A stretch of DNA of 6,043 nt from Aquificaceae bacterium UBA2488 (lineage in GTDB: Bacteria; Aquificota; Aquificia; Aquificales; Aquificaceae), in NCBI GenBank assembly GCA_002341805.1, contig DDOS01000043.1, positions 1,161-7,203 on the forward strand, read 5' to 3'. The notes under the pieces are model-generated. The model ran no database searches. It was not told the DNA's origin and was given only the letters and a program-made list of their open reading frames with translations. A program made the position numbers and the translations under genes. Of the stretch, positions 1-5,373 are shown piece by piece (the first letter of the stretch is position 1; the number at the start of each line of letters is the position of its first letter).

Positions 1-1116
1 AAGAGCGAGCCATAATATATCCACAAGAACTGGAAGTTTGAAATCTTTTTTACCTGAAGCAAGAGGAACTATGAAAAGTCCACCCGTTAACCATCCTATG
101 GCGATCCAAAGTATTGCAAGGTTTAGATGAAATTGTCTTGCTACGTTAAAAGGAAGCAAACTTTGTGGTATTATCCAGTTTGCTGTAGGATCTGCATAGA
201 GGTGGGCCATGTATCCACCAAATGCACATTGCAAAAAGAAGAATATAGGTACTATAGGAACATATTTTAAAACTTTCTTTTGCATAGGTGTTAATGATGA
301 TATCTCTAATGCAGGTTTCAAAGCAACCTTAGGTTCCAATTTTTCAAAATATTCATAAAATAGAAATATTACAAGTATTGTGGCTACCCATGTACCCATA
401 AACGCTGCTAAAGAGGACCATATATCATTAAATGTTAATCCAAGACCAATTTTGGGCTCTGGCGGCCAATTGTTTGTATATGTGATATTGCTATTTGGTC
501 TCGGACTTGTGGCTGTAAGGGATGTCCAGTTCACAAAATCAGCAATTTTCTCTGCTTTTTCTTGCGGAACTATGTGACCAAGCCATGCATAGCGTGGGTT
601 TCCATTCACTATAAAATTAACGACAGTGGCTTTTGCTTGATTGAACGCTTCAGCATATTCTGGAGTCACTGTAGTGTATGGAGCTTTTAATATAGAGGTT
701 TTCCTTAAATCGTTTTTTACTAAATAATCTACTACCACTTTTTGTTCAGGGGTTAGAGATGAATATGGTGTGTGATACTTCTCATTTGCATATATATCAT
801 CAAGAGCTTTTATCTCCAAATGGAGCATCCAGGATGTATAATCTGGTCCCGTATAAGCGCCATTGCCCAGTATAGTGCCATTATCCATAAGGACAAATTC
901 TTGGAAATAATCTTTGCCCTTTATAATATCATCCTTTGTGTATAAAATCTGATTGGTACCACTTACCTCTACTTTTTGAGGCAGGGGCGGAACAGATTTT
1001 ATCTGATAGACGGTGAACCCTAAAAACAACAGCACCACCACGATAGTAGTGCCCCAGATGAACAACCACCACTTTTTCCTGGTGGATGCTTCCATGTCTT
1101 CTAAACTTGTAGCCAT
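1..1116 (-). CDS. norB: Quinol-dependent nitric oxide reductase (qNor), N-terminal half, cut by window edge
   Basis: Reduces 2 NO to N2O at the cytoplasmic membrane, taking electrons from quinol. The 372 visible residues are about half of the usual 750-790. Residues 16-39 form the first membrane helix. A periplasmic cytochrome-c-like domain follows (about 40-230) with the family hallmarks GNGAYTGPDYT (84-94), His99 in WMLHLE, and TNNWPPEP (214-221). No CXXCH haem c motif is present, which separates qNor from the cytochrome-c-dependent type. A helix at 235-254 leads into the NorB-like catalytic part. RQFHLNLAILWI (327-338) matches the helix carrying a low-spin haem b ligand, His330. The FeB and haem b3 ligands lie outside the window. 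The start is set by a strong AGGAGGTG four bases upstream. The gene follows a small membrane protein by 21 bases, so the two are probably one operon. GC is higher at its 5' end than in neighbouring genes. Family assignment is firm; function in detoxification versus respiration is not decided. Confidence 0.95.
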   Translation of the reverse strand, partial: MATSLEDMEASTRKKWWLFIWGTTIVVVLLFLGFTVYQIKSVPPLPQKVEVSGTNQILYTKDDIIKGKDYFQEFVLMDNGTILGNGAYTGPDYTSWMLHLEIKALDDIYANEKYHTPYSSLTPEQKVVVDYLVKNDLRKTSILKAPYTTVTPEYAEAFNQAKATVVNFIVNGNPRYAWLGHIVPQEKAEKIADFVNWTSLTATSPRPNSNITYTNNWPPEPKIGLGLTFNDIWSSLAAFMGTWVATILVIFLFYEYFEKLEPKVALKPALEISSLTPMQKKVLKYVPIVPIFFFLQCAFGGYMAHLYADPTANWIIPQSLLPFNVARQFHLNLAILWIAIGWLTGGLFIVPLASGKKDFKLPVLVDILWLAL

Positions 1117-1120
1117 ACAG

Positions 1121-1128
1121 CACCTCCT
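1121..1128 (-). promoter_or_regulatory. Strong Shine-Dalgarno of the nitric oxide reductase gene
   Basis: AGGAGGTG on the minus strand, four bases before the ATG at 1116. It fixes the start and contrasts with the first gene of this operon, which has no recognisable ribosome binding site. Confidence 0.85.
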
Positions 1129-1137
1129 AAAAAGTTT

Positions 1138-1536
1138 TCAACTCACTAAAAATACACGAACTACATACACGATCATGTAAATTAAACCTATAATACCGAA
1201 GATTTTCCTATAAGTGTCCACGTTTGAACCTTTGTATAAAAATCCAAATGAGGCTATAAAAATCACCAATATATATCCTAAAAGCATGAAAACTATACTT
1301 ATACCTATTGGATTTGCAAACAAATTGTTCATACCGTTATAACTTAATATTGATAAAAGTACAATTCCGCTTAACCCAGAAAGAGCTAACGATAAGCCTA
1401 TGATCTTTTTAAAGATGTGTATGTAATTCATGGAGCACATCCTTGCGTTTAAGACATAAGCCATCGCCAAACCAAAAACAGCGCTATTTGAAAGTAAATG
1501 TAGCGCAAAAAAGCTTTTCCATACCCATTTAATCAT
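1138..1536 (-). CDS. Small four-helix membrane protein of unknown function, upstream of qNor
   Basis: A 132-residue hydrophobic protein with four predicted membrane helices at about 7-29, 43-64, 79-100 and 112-131. I do not recognise a named family. The arrangement, with a histidine in the first helix (FFALHLL, His13) and another before helix 2 (His40), recalls small four-helix haem- or copper-associated membrane proteins such as the CopD/DUF2269 type, but this is only a resemblance. It ends 21 bases before qNor and is on the same strand, so a role in assembling, supplying electrons to, or partnering qNor is a reasonable inference. The frame stays open up to a TTG at 1584 (148 residues). I prefer the ATG at 1536 because the upstream extension consists of a CRP/FNR-type palindrome and a -10 element, and because the TTG has no ribosome binding site. 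The ATG also lacks one, consistent with a leaderless mRNA. Confidence 0.8.
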   Translation of the reverse strand: MIKWVWKSFFALHLLSNSAVFGLAMAYVLNARMCSMNYIHIFKKIIGLSLALSGLSGIVLLSILSYNGMNNLFANPIGISIVFMLLGYILVIFIASFGFLYKGSNVDTYRKIFGIIGLIYMIVYVVRVFLVS

Positions 1537-1542
1537 GCTTTT

Positions 1543-1584
1543 ACTATACTCATTAGTAAATGAGTTTTCATTGATTATGGTCAA
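1543..1584 (-). promoter_or_regulatory. Class II activator-type promoter of the small membrane protein-qNor operon
   Basis: Reading leftward, the palindrome at 1584-1571 (TTGAC-CATA-ATCAA) is followed after exactly 22 bases by TATAGT at 1548-1543, one mismatch from the sigma-70 -10 consensus. This is the textbook class II geometry of CRP/FNR-family activators (site centred at -41.5). The transcription start would then fall at about 1536, the A of the ATG, giving a leaderless message. No good separate -35 is seen, as expected for an activator-dependent promoter. The geometry is seen in the sequence; activity is inferred. Confidence 0.6.
1571..1584. promoter_or_regulatory. CRP/FNR-family operator (FNR/DNR/NnrR-like box) between divergent operons
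   Basis: TTGAT-TATG-GTCAA on the plus strand. It matches the FNR/DNR/NnrR-type consensus (TTGAT or TTGAC, four bases, then ATCAA or GTCAA) with nine of ten half-site bases complementary. NO- and oxygen-responsive regulators of this family commonly control norB and its accessory genes. From its centre at 1577.5, a class II site would put a plus-strand start near 1619, leaving a leader of about 23 bases that contains the GGAGGT at 1629-1634. The plus-strand -10 is weak (CTTAAT 1605-1610 or TAATTA 1607-1612). The regulator itself is not in the window. Confidence 0.6.
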
Positions 1585-1604
1585 TGCTTTTTAGAGATAA
1601 ATAA

Positions 1605-1612
1605 CTTAATTA
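1605..1612 (+). promoter_or_regulatory. Weak candidate -10 region for the DUF2249 operon
   Basis: CTTAAT (1605-1610) matches four of six -10 bases and lies 20 bases after the CRP/FNR-type box. The ideal 22-base spacing would use TAATTA (1607-1612), a poorer match. An 8-base palindrome, TGTTAACA (1615-1622), lies just downstream and could be a second operator or chance in AT-rich DNA. A promoter must exist near here because the operon is divergent from the qNor side, but the exact element is uncertain. Confidence 0.3.
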
Positions 1613-1628
1613 TTTGTTAACACGTATT

Positions 1629-1634
1629 GGAGGT
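1629..1634 (+). promoter_or_regulatory. Shine-Dalgarno deciding the DUF2249 start
   Basis: GGAGGT lies seven bases before the ATG at 1642. It overlaps the in-frame TTG at 1627 and is only one base from the ATG at 1636, so neither of those can use it. This selects 1642 as the start. Confidence 0.8.
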
Positions 1635-1641
1635 AATGTCT

Positions 1642-1923
1642 ATGAAAGAGCAAGTTAAAGTTCCAAATACCACAGTACCTATATACAGGTATGAAGAGGA
1701 TGGCGTCACTGTCTATGAGTTTGACACATCGATGACAGGACCACCAGAGCCAATGGTGAATGCCCTATCAGTTTTGGAGCTTTTAACGGCACCAAACATA
1801 AAGGTTATAATGATAAACCATAAAAAACCAATGGGATTGTTCGATAAGCTTGAAGGCAAATATAATATAGATATGGAAGAACTTCCAGATGGAAAATACA
1901 AGATTATTTTTACACTAAAATGA
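1642..1923 (+). CDS. DUF2249 domain protein (small soluble, TusA-like fold family)
   Basis: A 93-residue soluble protein. The core FDTSMTGPPEPMVNAL (27-42) matches the DUF2249 signature in which a conserved PPEPM loop is followed by a helix. It continues with a beta strand IKVIMINHKKPMGLFDKL (53-70), including His60 and Pro63, and a C-terminal strand after LPDGKYKI (81-88). The family has no established reaction. Its fold is thought to resemble the sulfur carrier TusA, but the TusA-type Cys is absent, and indeed there is no cysteine in the protein, so persulfide chemistry on this chain is not possible. DUF2249 genes often occur beside nitrite/NO metabolism, hemerythrin-like and NnrS-like genes, as here. 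It is first in the rightward operon, ending one base before the next ATG. Regulation is probably from the shared CRP/FNR-type box. Family call is fairly sure, role is inference. Confidence 0.8.
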   Translation: MKEQVKVPNTTVPIYRYEEDGVTVYEFDTSMTGPPEPMVNALSVLELLTAPNIKVIMINHKKPMGLFDKLEGKYNIDMEELPDGKYKIIFTLK

Positions 1924-1924
1924 T

Positions 1925-3157
1925 ATGAAAGTCGCTGGAACTTTAGCCACAAAATTCTCTCCTCCGTTCGATCTTATATTAAGATATTTTGTGGCCTCTA
2001 TTGTTTTTTATATTATATTTTATATTTCTATATTTGCTCACTATAGAGCATTTATTGGATATCCTATATCTTTTGGTTTAGCTTTTTTAACACATCTATA
2101 CGTACTAGGATTTATTTTAATGGTTATGTTTGGTGCGATGTACCAGCTTATACCTGTGTCGTTGGAAGTTCCTATTTTCTCTACAAAAATAGCTTATTGG
2201 CAATTTTATATATATCTTTCGGGTGTCATACTAATGGTATGTGGTTTTGAAAGAGCATATACTTATGCAATTGCCATTGGTGCTTCTTTTTTGTTTATAT
2301 CCATATTTATGTTTATTATAAACTTTTTGCTTAGCGCAAAAAATATAAATCATTTCAACATAATATCTATATTTCTAACAACGGCAGTTTTGATGCTCGG
2401 GATAGGTGTTTTTATAGGATTTCTAATTGGTCTTAACCTCTTGTTTGGATTTATCGATATTAACATAGAACATATGATTTTTATGCATGCGGGGTTTATG
2501 ATATTTGGATTTATCTTATTTAGTATAATGGGAATAAGTATGGTGCTTCTGCCTATGTTTTCTCTTTCTCATAATTTCAGCAATATACCTATTAAACTTT
2601 CATACACTTTTGGTGTTTTGGGGCTTTTAGGTTTCGAACTGAGTTTTTTTATTTTAAAAGCCCTAAAACCTATATTTTTTAGTTTTATGCTTTTAAGTAT
2701 ATTATTTTATTTAATTCAGGTATTCTTAATATATAGAGGAAAACCAAAGTCTCGGACGGATACCCCGATAAAAGCGATGTTTTTATCAAATATTTTATTG
2801 ATATTATCGGTTCTTATGCTTTTATATTCTTATACAATATTTGGAATATTGATGTTTATGGGATTTTTTAGTTTTTTAATCTATGCAAATATGTATAAGA
2901 TTGTACCATTTTTGACGTGGTTTCATAGATTCTCCAGGCTTGTGGGCAAACAAAAAGTTCCTATGCTAGTGGATATGCTTCCTAAAAAGATACCAGAAGC
3001 TCAGTTGATTTTAAATATAATAGGGCTTTCCATATTTGTCCTATCAGTCTTTTTAAAAAGCAAAATGCTTTATTTTATTGCATGTTTCTTGATGCTAATA
3101 GGAGCTTTTATGTTTGCATACAATATTATTTATGTATTAAGGTTTAAGAAGGAGTAA
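1925..3157 (+). CDS. Polytopic membrane protein related to haem-copper oxidase subunit I / NnrS-like
   Basis: A 410-residue, very hydrophobic protein with about twelve predicted membrane helices. THLYVLGFILMVMFGAMYQL (56-75) resembles the second helix of oxidase subunit I, where the histidine (His57) binds haem. A second block around 188-216 (MHAGF, then MGISMVLLPMFSLSH) and a third at 324-335 (YKIVPFLTWFHR), followed by a loop with GKQKVP (341-346), are the marks of a family of subunit-I-like proteins often annotated as cbb3-like or NnrS-like. The paired histidines expected for CuB and the HxH of the haem-copper centre are not visible, so it is unlikely to be a complete oxidase or NO reductase. 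A haem-binding NO sensor, scavenger or electron-transfer protein is plausible. It begins one base after the DUF2249 stop with no clear ribosome binding site, suggesting translational coupling, and is followed at three bases by the DUF59 gene. Confidence 0.7.
   Translation: MKVAGTLATKFSPPFDLILRYFVASIVFYIIFYISIFAHYRAFIGYPISFGLAFLTHLYVLGFILMVMFGAMYQLIPVSLEVPIFSTKIAYWQFYIYLSGVILMVCGFERAYTYAIAIGASFLFISIFMFIINFLLSAKNINHFNIISIFLTTAVLMLGIGVFIGFLIGLNLLFGFIDINIEHMIFMHAGFMIFGFILFSIMGISMVLLPMFSLSHNFSNIPIKLSYTFGVLGLLGFELSFFILKALKPIFFSFMLLSILFYLIQVFLIYRGKPKSRTDTPIKAMFLSNILLILSVLMLLYSYTIFGILMFMGFFSFLIYANMYKIVPFLTWFHRFSRLVGKQKVPMLVDMLPKKIPEAQLILNIIGLSIFVLSVFLKSKMLYFIACFLMLIGAFMFAYNIIYVLRFKKE
3149..3154 (+). 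promoter_or_regulatory. Shine-Dalgarno of the DUF59 gene inside the end of the preceding gene
   Basis: AAGGAG, six bases before the ATG at 3161, is made by the last two sense codons of the membrane protein gene. It confirms the start and ties translation of the two genes together. Confidence 0.75.
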
Positions 3158-3160
3158 GAT

Positions 3161-3454
3161 ATGGAAGATAAGGTTTATGAGGTGCTTAGGCAAATAGTAG
3201 ACCCAGAGATTGGATTTGACATAGTGAGTCTTGGATTAGTTTATGATGTTAAAGTAGACAACGGAGTAGCAAACATTGTGATGACACTTTCTACGCCGTC
3301 TTGTCCTATAGCTGGTGTCATTTTGGGTTGGATAGAGCAGAGCGTGAAAAACATCGAAGGTATTAAAGATGTCAATATAGAGCTTACATTCGAACCCCCA
3401 TGGAATATAGAGATGGCAAATGATGAGGTGAAGAAAGCCTTTGGACTTTTATAA
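3161..3454 (+). CDS. DUF59/MIP18-family Fe-S cluster assembly protein (SufT/PaaD-like)
   Basis: A 97-residue single-domain cytoplasmic protein of the usual length for the family. DPEIGFDIVSLGLVYDV (14-30) is the hallmark N-terminal motif. MTLSTPSCPI (41-50) carries the conserved Cys48. FEPPWNIEM (77-85) is the conserved PPW region, and the C-terminal KKAFGL is the usual end of the domain. Members (SufT, PaaD, MIP18/CIA2) help mature iron-sulfur proteins. The exact client is not readable from sequence. As the last gene of an operon divergent from an NO reductase, it may help rebuild clusters damaged by NO; it lies 59 bases before the hydrogenase-like operon, whose Fe-S subunits could equally be clients. 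The promoter-like sequence that follows argues for a separate transcript downstream. No terminator hairpin is seen after its stop. Confidence 0.93.
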   Translation: MEDKVYEVLRQIVDPEIGFDIVSLGLVYDVKVDNGVANIVMTLSTPSCPIAGVILGWIEQSVKNIEGIKDVNIELTFEPPWNIEMANDEVKKAFGLL

Positions 3455-3473
3455 CGTGGTAATTTAAATCTTC

Positions 3474-3483
3474 TTGTGCACAA
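3474..3483. repeat. Perfect 10-base palindrome in the hyf promoter
   Basis: TTGTGCACAA is its own reverse complement. Its flanks also pair with one mismatch on each side (TTC before, TAA after). A further TTGTG at 3493-3497 pairs with the CACAA at 3479-3483, so three half-sites crowd the promoter. It overlaps the expected -35 position, which suits an operator. The regulator is unknown. TTGTG/CACAA half-sites are used by Rex, but the 8-base gap of Rex sites is absent. Confidence 0.45.
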
Positions 3484-3504
3484 TAAAAAATTTTGTGATA
3501 TAAT
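3474..3504 (+). promoter_or_regulatory. Extended -10 promoter of the hyfBC operon, predicting a near-leaderless mRNA
   Basis: A perfect TATAAT (3499-3504) preceded by TG and one base (TGA, 3496-3498) forms an extended -10. The best -35 is TTGTGC (3474-3479), weak and at a 19-base spacing, and part of a palindrome. A start seven bases after the -10 would be at about 3511, only three bases before the GTG start codon. No ribosome binding site lies between, in agreement with leaderless translation. Confidence 0.6.
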
Positions 3505-3513
3505 AAAAAAGTC

Positions 3514-5373
3514 GTGTTTTTTTGGAAAGATGTTAAGACTAATTCTTGGCTTTTGATGCAGTGGTGCTTTATATTGCTTTATGGCGTTTTGTTCTTCACT
3601 TTCATTTATTGCTTTTTCAATACCAATATTCTGATATTGATACCAACCTCTATCAAACACATTTATTATGAGTTTTATGCGGATAAGCTAACGTGGTTTT
3701 TTGAAAGCCTGTTTGCCTTGGGTGGTGCATTGTCTAATGTATACTCTTTGGAATACATAAAAGATGAGGATTATAAAAATAAATTTTTATTAGTATTGTT
3801 AGTGAATACTTTCATAATATCTATGATGGGTGTTGCCATTAGCTATGACATATTTTCGTTCTTGACATTTTGGGAAATGATGAGTGTATTTTCATTTTTA
3901 TTGGTGATTTTTGATTTTGAGAAAGAAGAGAATTTTAAGGCTTCTGTTTATTACATAGTAATGACTCATGTGGGGACTATCTTCATACTCCTTAGTTTTT
4001 TAGGCTTTTATTTAAATACAAAAAGTACAAATTTTCTACATTGGACAAATACACATTTGGATTTTAGATGGGCTTTGTTTGTATTTGCTTGTTCCGTGAT
4101 TGGTTTTGGCATGAAAGCAGGGTTTATAGGTCTTCATAATTGGCTTCCAAAGGCTCATCCAGTAGCGCCATCTTTTGTGTCGGCTTTGATGTCTGGGCTC
4201 ATGATAAAGCTCCCTGTTTATATGTTTATAAGATATTATTTTTATTTTTTAAAGGATTATCCAAGTTCTTTTGGATTTTTTATAATCATAATAAGTCTAT
4301 TCACGATGCTATTTGGTATTTTAAATGCCTCTATCCAATCTATGCTAAAAAAGATTTTAGCTTATTCTTCCATGGAAAATATAGGTATTATTACACTTGG
4401 CATTGGTCTTGCGATGGTATTTAAATCTTACGGGTTTTACAAATTTTCTTATTTTATACTAATGGCCTCTATTTTTCATATATTAAATCACTTTTTGTTT
4501 AAATCACTTCTTTTTATGGGAGCTGGCTCTGTTATCACAAGAACTCATACTCAAGACATAAATAAGCTCGGTGGTCTTATAAAACGTATGCCAAGATTAT
4601 CCATAGTTAAGCTAATAGCTGTCTTAAGTATATCTGCTTTACCCCCTTTTAATGGTTTTGTCAGTGAATGGCTTTTGTATCAAGGGATTTTGATATCTGC
4701 GAAAACACATATAAAAGCGCTCACCATACTATCCATAGCTTCCGCTTCTTTTCTGGCTCTTACGGGTGGTATTGCTATGCTGACATTTGTAAAATATTTT
4801 GGTTTATCGTTTTTGGGTAAAGCAAGAAAGATAGATATAAATAGAATATCTGATATAGGATTTTTCAGCTTTGTTTCGCTTAGCATACTTGCATCTTTAT
4901 GCTTTATACTTGGTATTATGCCTTTTATAGCTTTATTTTTTATAAAAAGGCTCTTTGGTGTAGACTGGTTTAATAAAGATTTCGGGGTTTTTATGATATA
5001 TTCTCCAATGAATTTTGGTTATATAAGCCCTGTTTTTATAGCTTTTGGGATAATTATTAGTATACTTTTGGTATATTTGTATCTAAGTAAACCTTATAAA
5101 ATCTATAAAACCTGGGCTTGTGGACTCTCAAATGTTCCATCAATCGCTCAATACAGTGCAGATGGATTTTCTCAACCCATCAAAAAAATCACTCATTTGC
5201 TATATCCAAAGAATAAAGATTTATTTGATGTAATCTATGAATATGTTTTTACCAACGTAGTTTATTTTATGCAAAAGCTTAAAAACAAAATACAAAGCGG
5301 TGTACTCCAAGTTTATATAGCTTATATGGCAATTACTATTCTTATAGTTGTGATGGTGGCTAAATATGTATAG
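3514..5373 (+). CDS. hyfB: Hydrogenase-4 / formate hydrogenlyase-type antiporter-like subunit (HyfB/HycC)
   Basis: A 619-residue membrane protein with about sixteen predicted helices, related to NuoL/NuoM/MrpA. It belongs to the proton- or sodium-translocating arm of group 4 hydrogenase and similar complexes. Conserved charged residues are in place: Glu121 in FWEMMSV (helix 5), Lys201 in GMKAGFIGLHNWLP with AHPVAPS (214-220), Lys232 in MIKLPVY, the SSMENIG turn (285-291), His322/His326 and Lys330 in FHILNHFLFK, and SALPPFNGFVSEW (374-386). The C-terminal tail with WACGLSN (534-540), QYSADGFSQPI (546-556) is typical of HyfB/HycC rather than NuoL. The start is GTG at 3514; a stop lies in frame at 3496. 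An ATG at 3556 (Met15) would begin directly in the first helix and is the main alternative. It overlaps the next gene by 8 bases. The catalytic subunits are not in the window, so hydrogenase versus another complex I-like enzyme is open. Confidence 0.9.
   Translation: MFFWKDVKTNSWLLMQWCFILLYGVLFFTFIYCFFNTNILILIPTSIKHIYYEFYADKLTWFFESLFALGGALSNVYSLEYIKDEDYKNKFLLVLLVNTFIISMMGVAISYDIFSFLTFWEMMSVFSFLLVIFDFEKEENFKASVYYIVMTHVGTIFILLSFLGFYLNTKSTNFLHWTNTHLDFRWALFVFACSVIGFGMKAGFIGLHNWLPKAHPVAPSFVSALMSGLMIKLPVYMFIRYYFYFLKDYPSSFGFFIIIISLFTMLFGILNASIQSMLKKILAYSSMENIGIITLGIGLAMVFKSYGFYKFSYFILMASIFHILNHFLFKSLLFMGAGSVITRTHTQDINKLGGLIKRMPRLSIVKLIAVLSISALPPFNGFVSEWLLYQGILISAKTHIKALTILSIASASFLALTGGIAMLTFVKYFGLSFLGKARKIDINRISDIGFFSFVSLSILASLCFILGIMPFIALFFIKRLFGVDWFNKDFGVFMIYSPMNFGYISPVFIAFGIIISILLVYLYLSKPYKIYKTWACGLSNVPSIAQYSADGFSQPIKKITHLLYPKNKDLFDVIYEYVFTNVVYFMQKLKNKIQSGVLQVYIAYMAITILIVVMVAKYV

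Noticed and set aside
380..577. Plus-strand open frame of 65 codons
   Set aside because: It is antisense to well-matched qNor sequence, has no ribosome binding site and no recognisable protein features.
929..1123. Minus-strand open frame of 64 codons starting at GTG 1123
   Set aside because: It overlaps the qNor coding start in another frame, and the strong ribosome binding site and family match belong to the qNor frame.
1537..1584. N-terminal extension of the small membrane protein to a TTG at 1584 (16 more residues)
   Set aside because: The stretch contains a CRP/FNR-type palindrome and a well-spaced TATAGT, the TTG lies inside the palindrome, and no ribosome binding site precedes it.
1627..1641. 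TTG at 1627 or ATG at 1636 as start of the DUF2249 gene
   Set aside because: The GGAGGT at 1629-1634 overlaps the first and is one base from the second; only the ATG at 1642 has proper spacing.
3455..3513. Possible rho-independent terminator after the DUF59 gene
   Set aside because: The palindrome TTGTGCACAA has no loop and is followed by A rather than T residues; it fits an operator better than a terminator.
3530..3556. Eight-codon reading frame (MLRLILGF) whose TGA overlaps the ATG at 3556 within hyfB, as a possible coupled leader peptide
   Set aside because: The only ribosome-binding-like bases (GGA) are too close to its ATG, and the GTG at 3514 fits the promoter better; kept only as a remote alternative.
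3241..3660. Minus-strand open frame of 139 codons
   Set aside because: It is antisense to the conserved DUF59 gene, the hyf promoter and the start of hyfB, and its translation looks like no protein family.
4140..4886. Short open frames inside hyfB (4140-4424 plus; 4680-4886 minus) and a minus-strand frame at 1713-1952
   Set aside because: All overlap strongly supported genes and show no independent start signals or family motifs.
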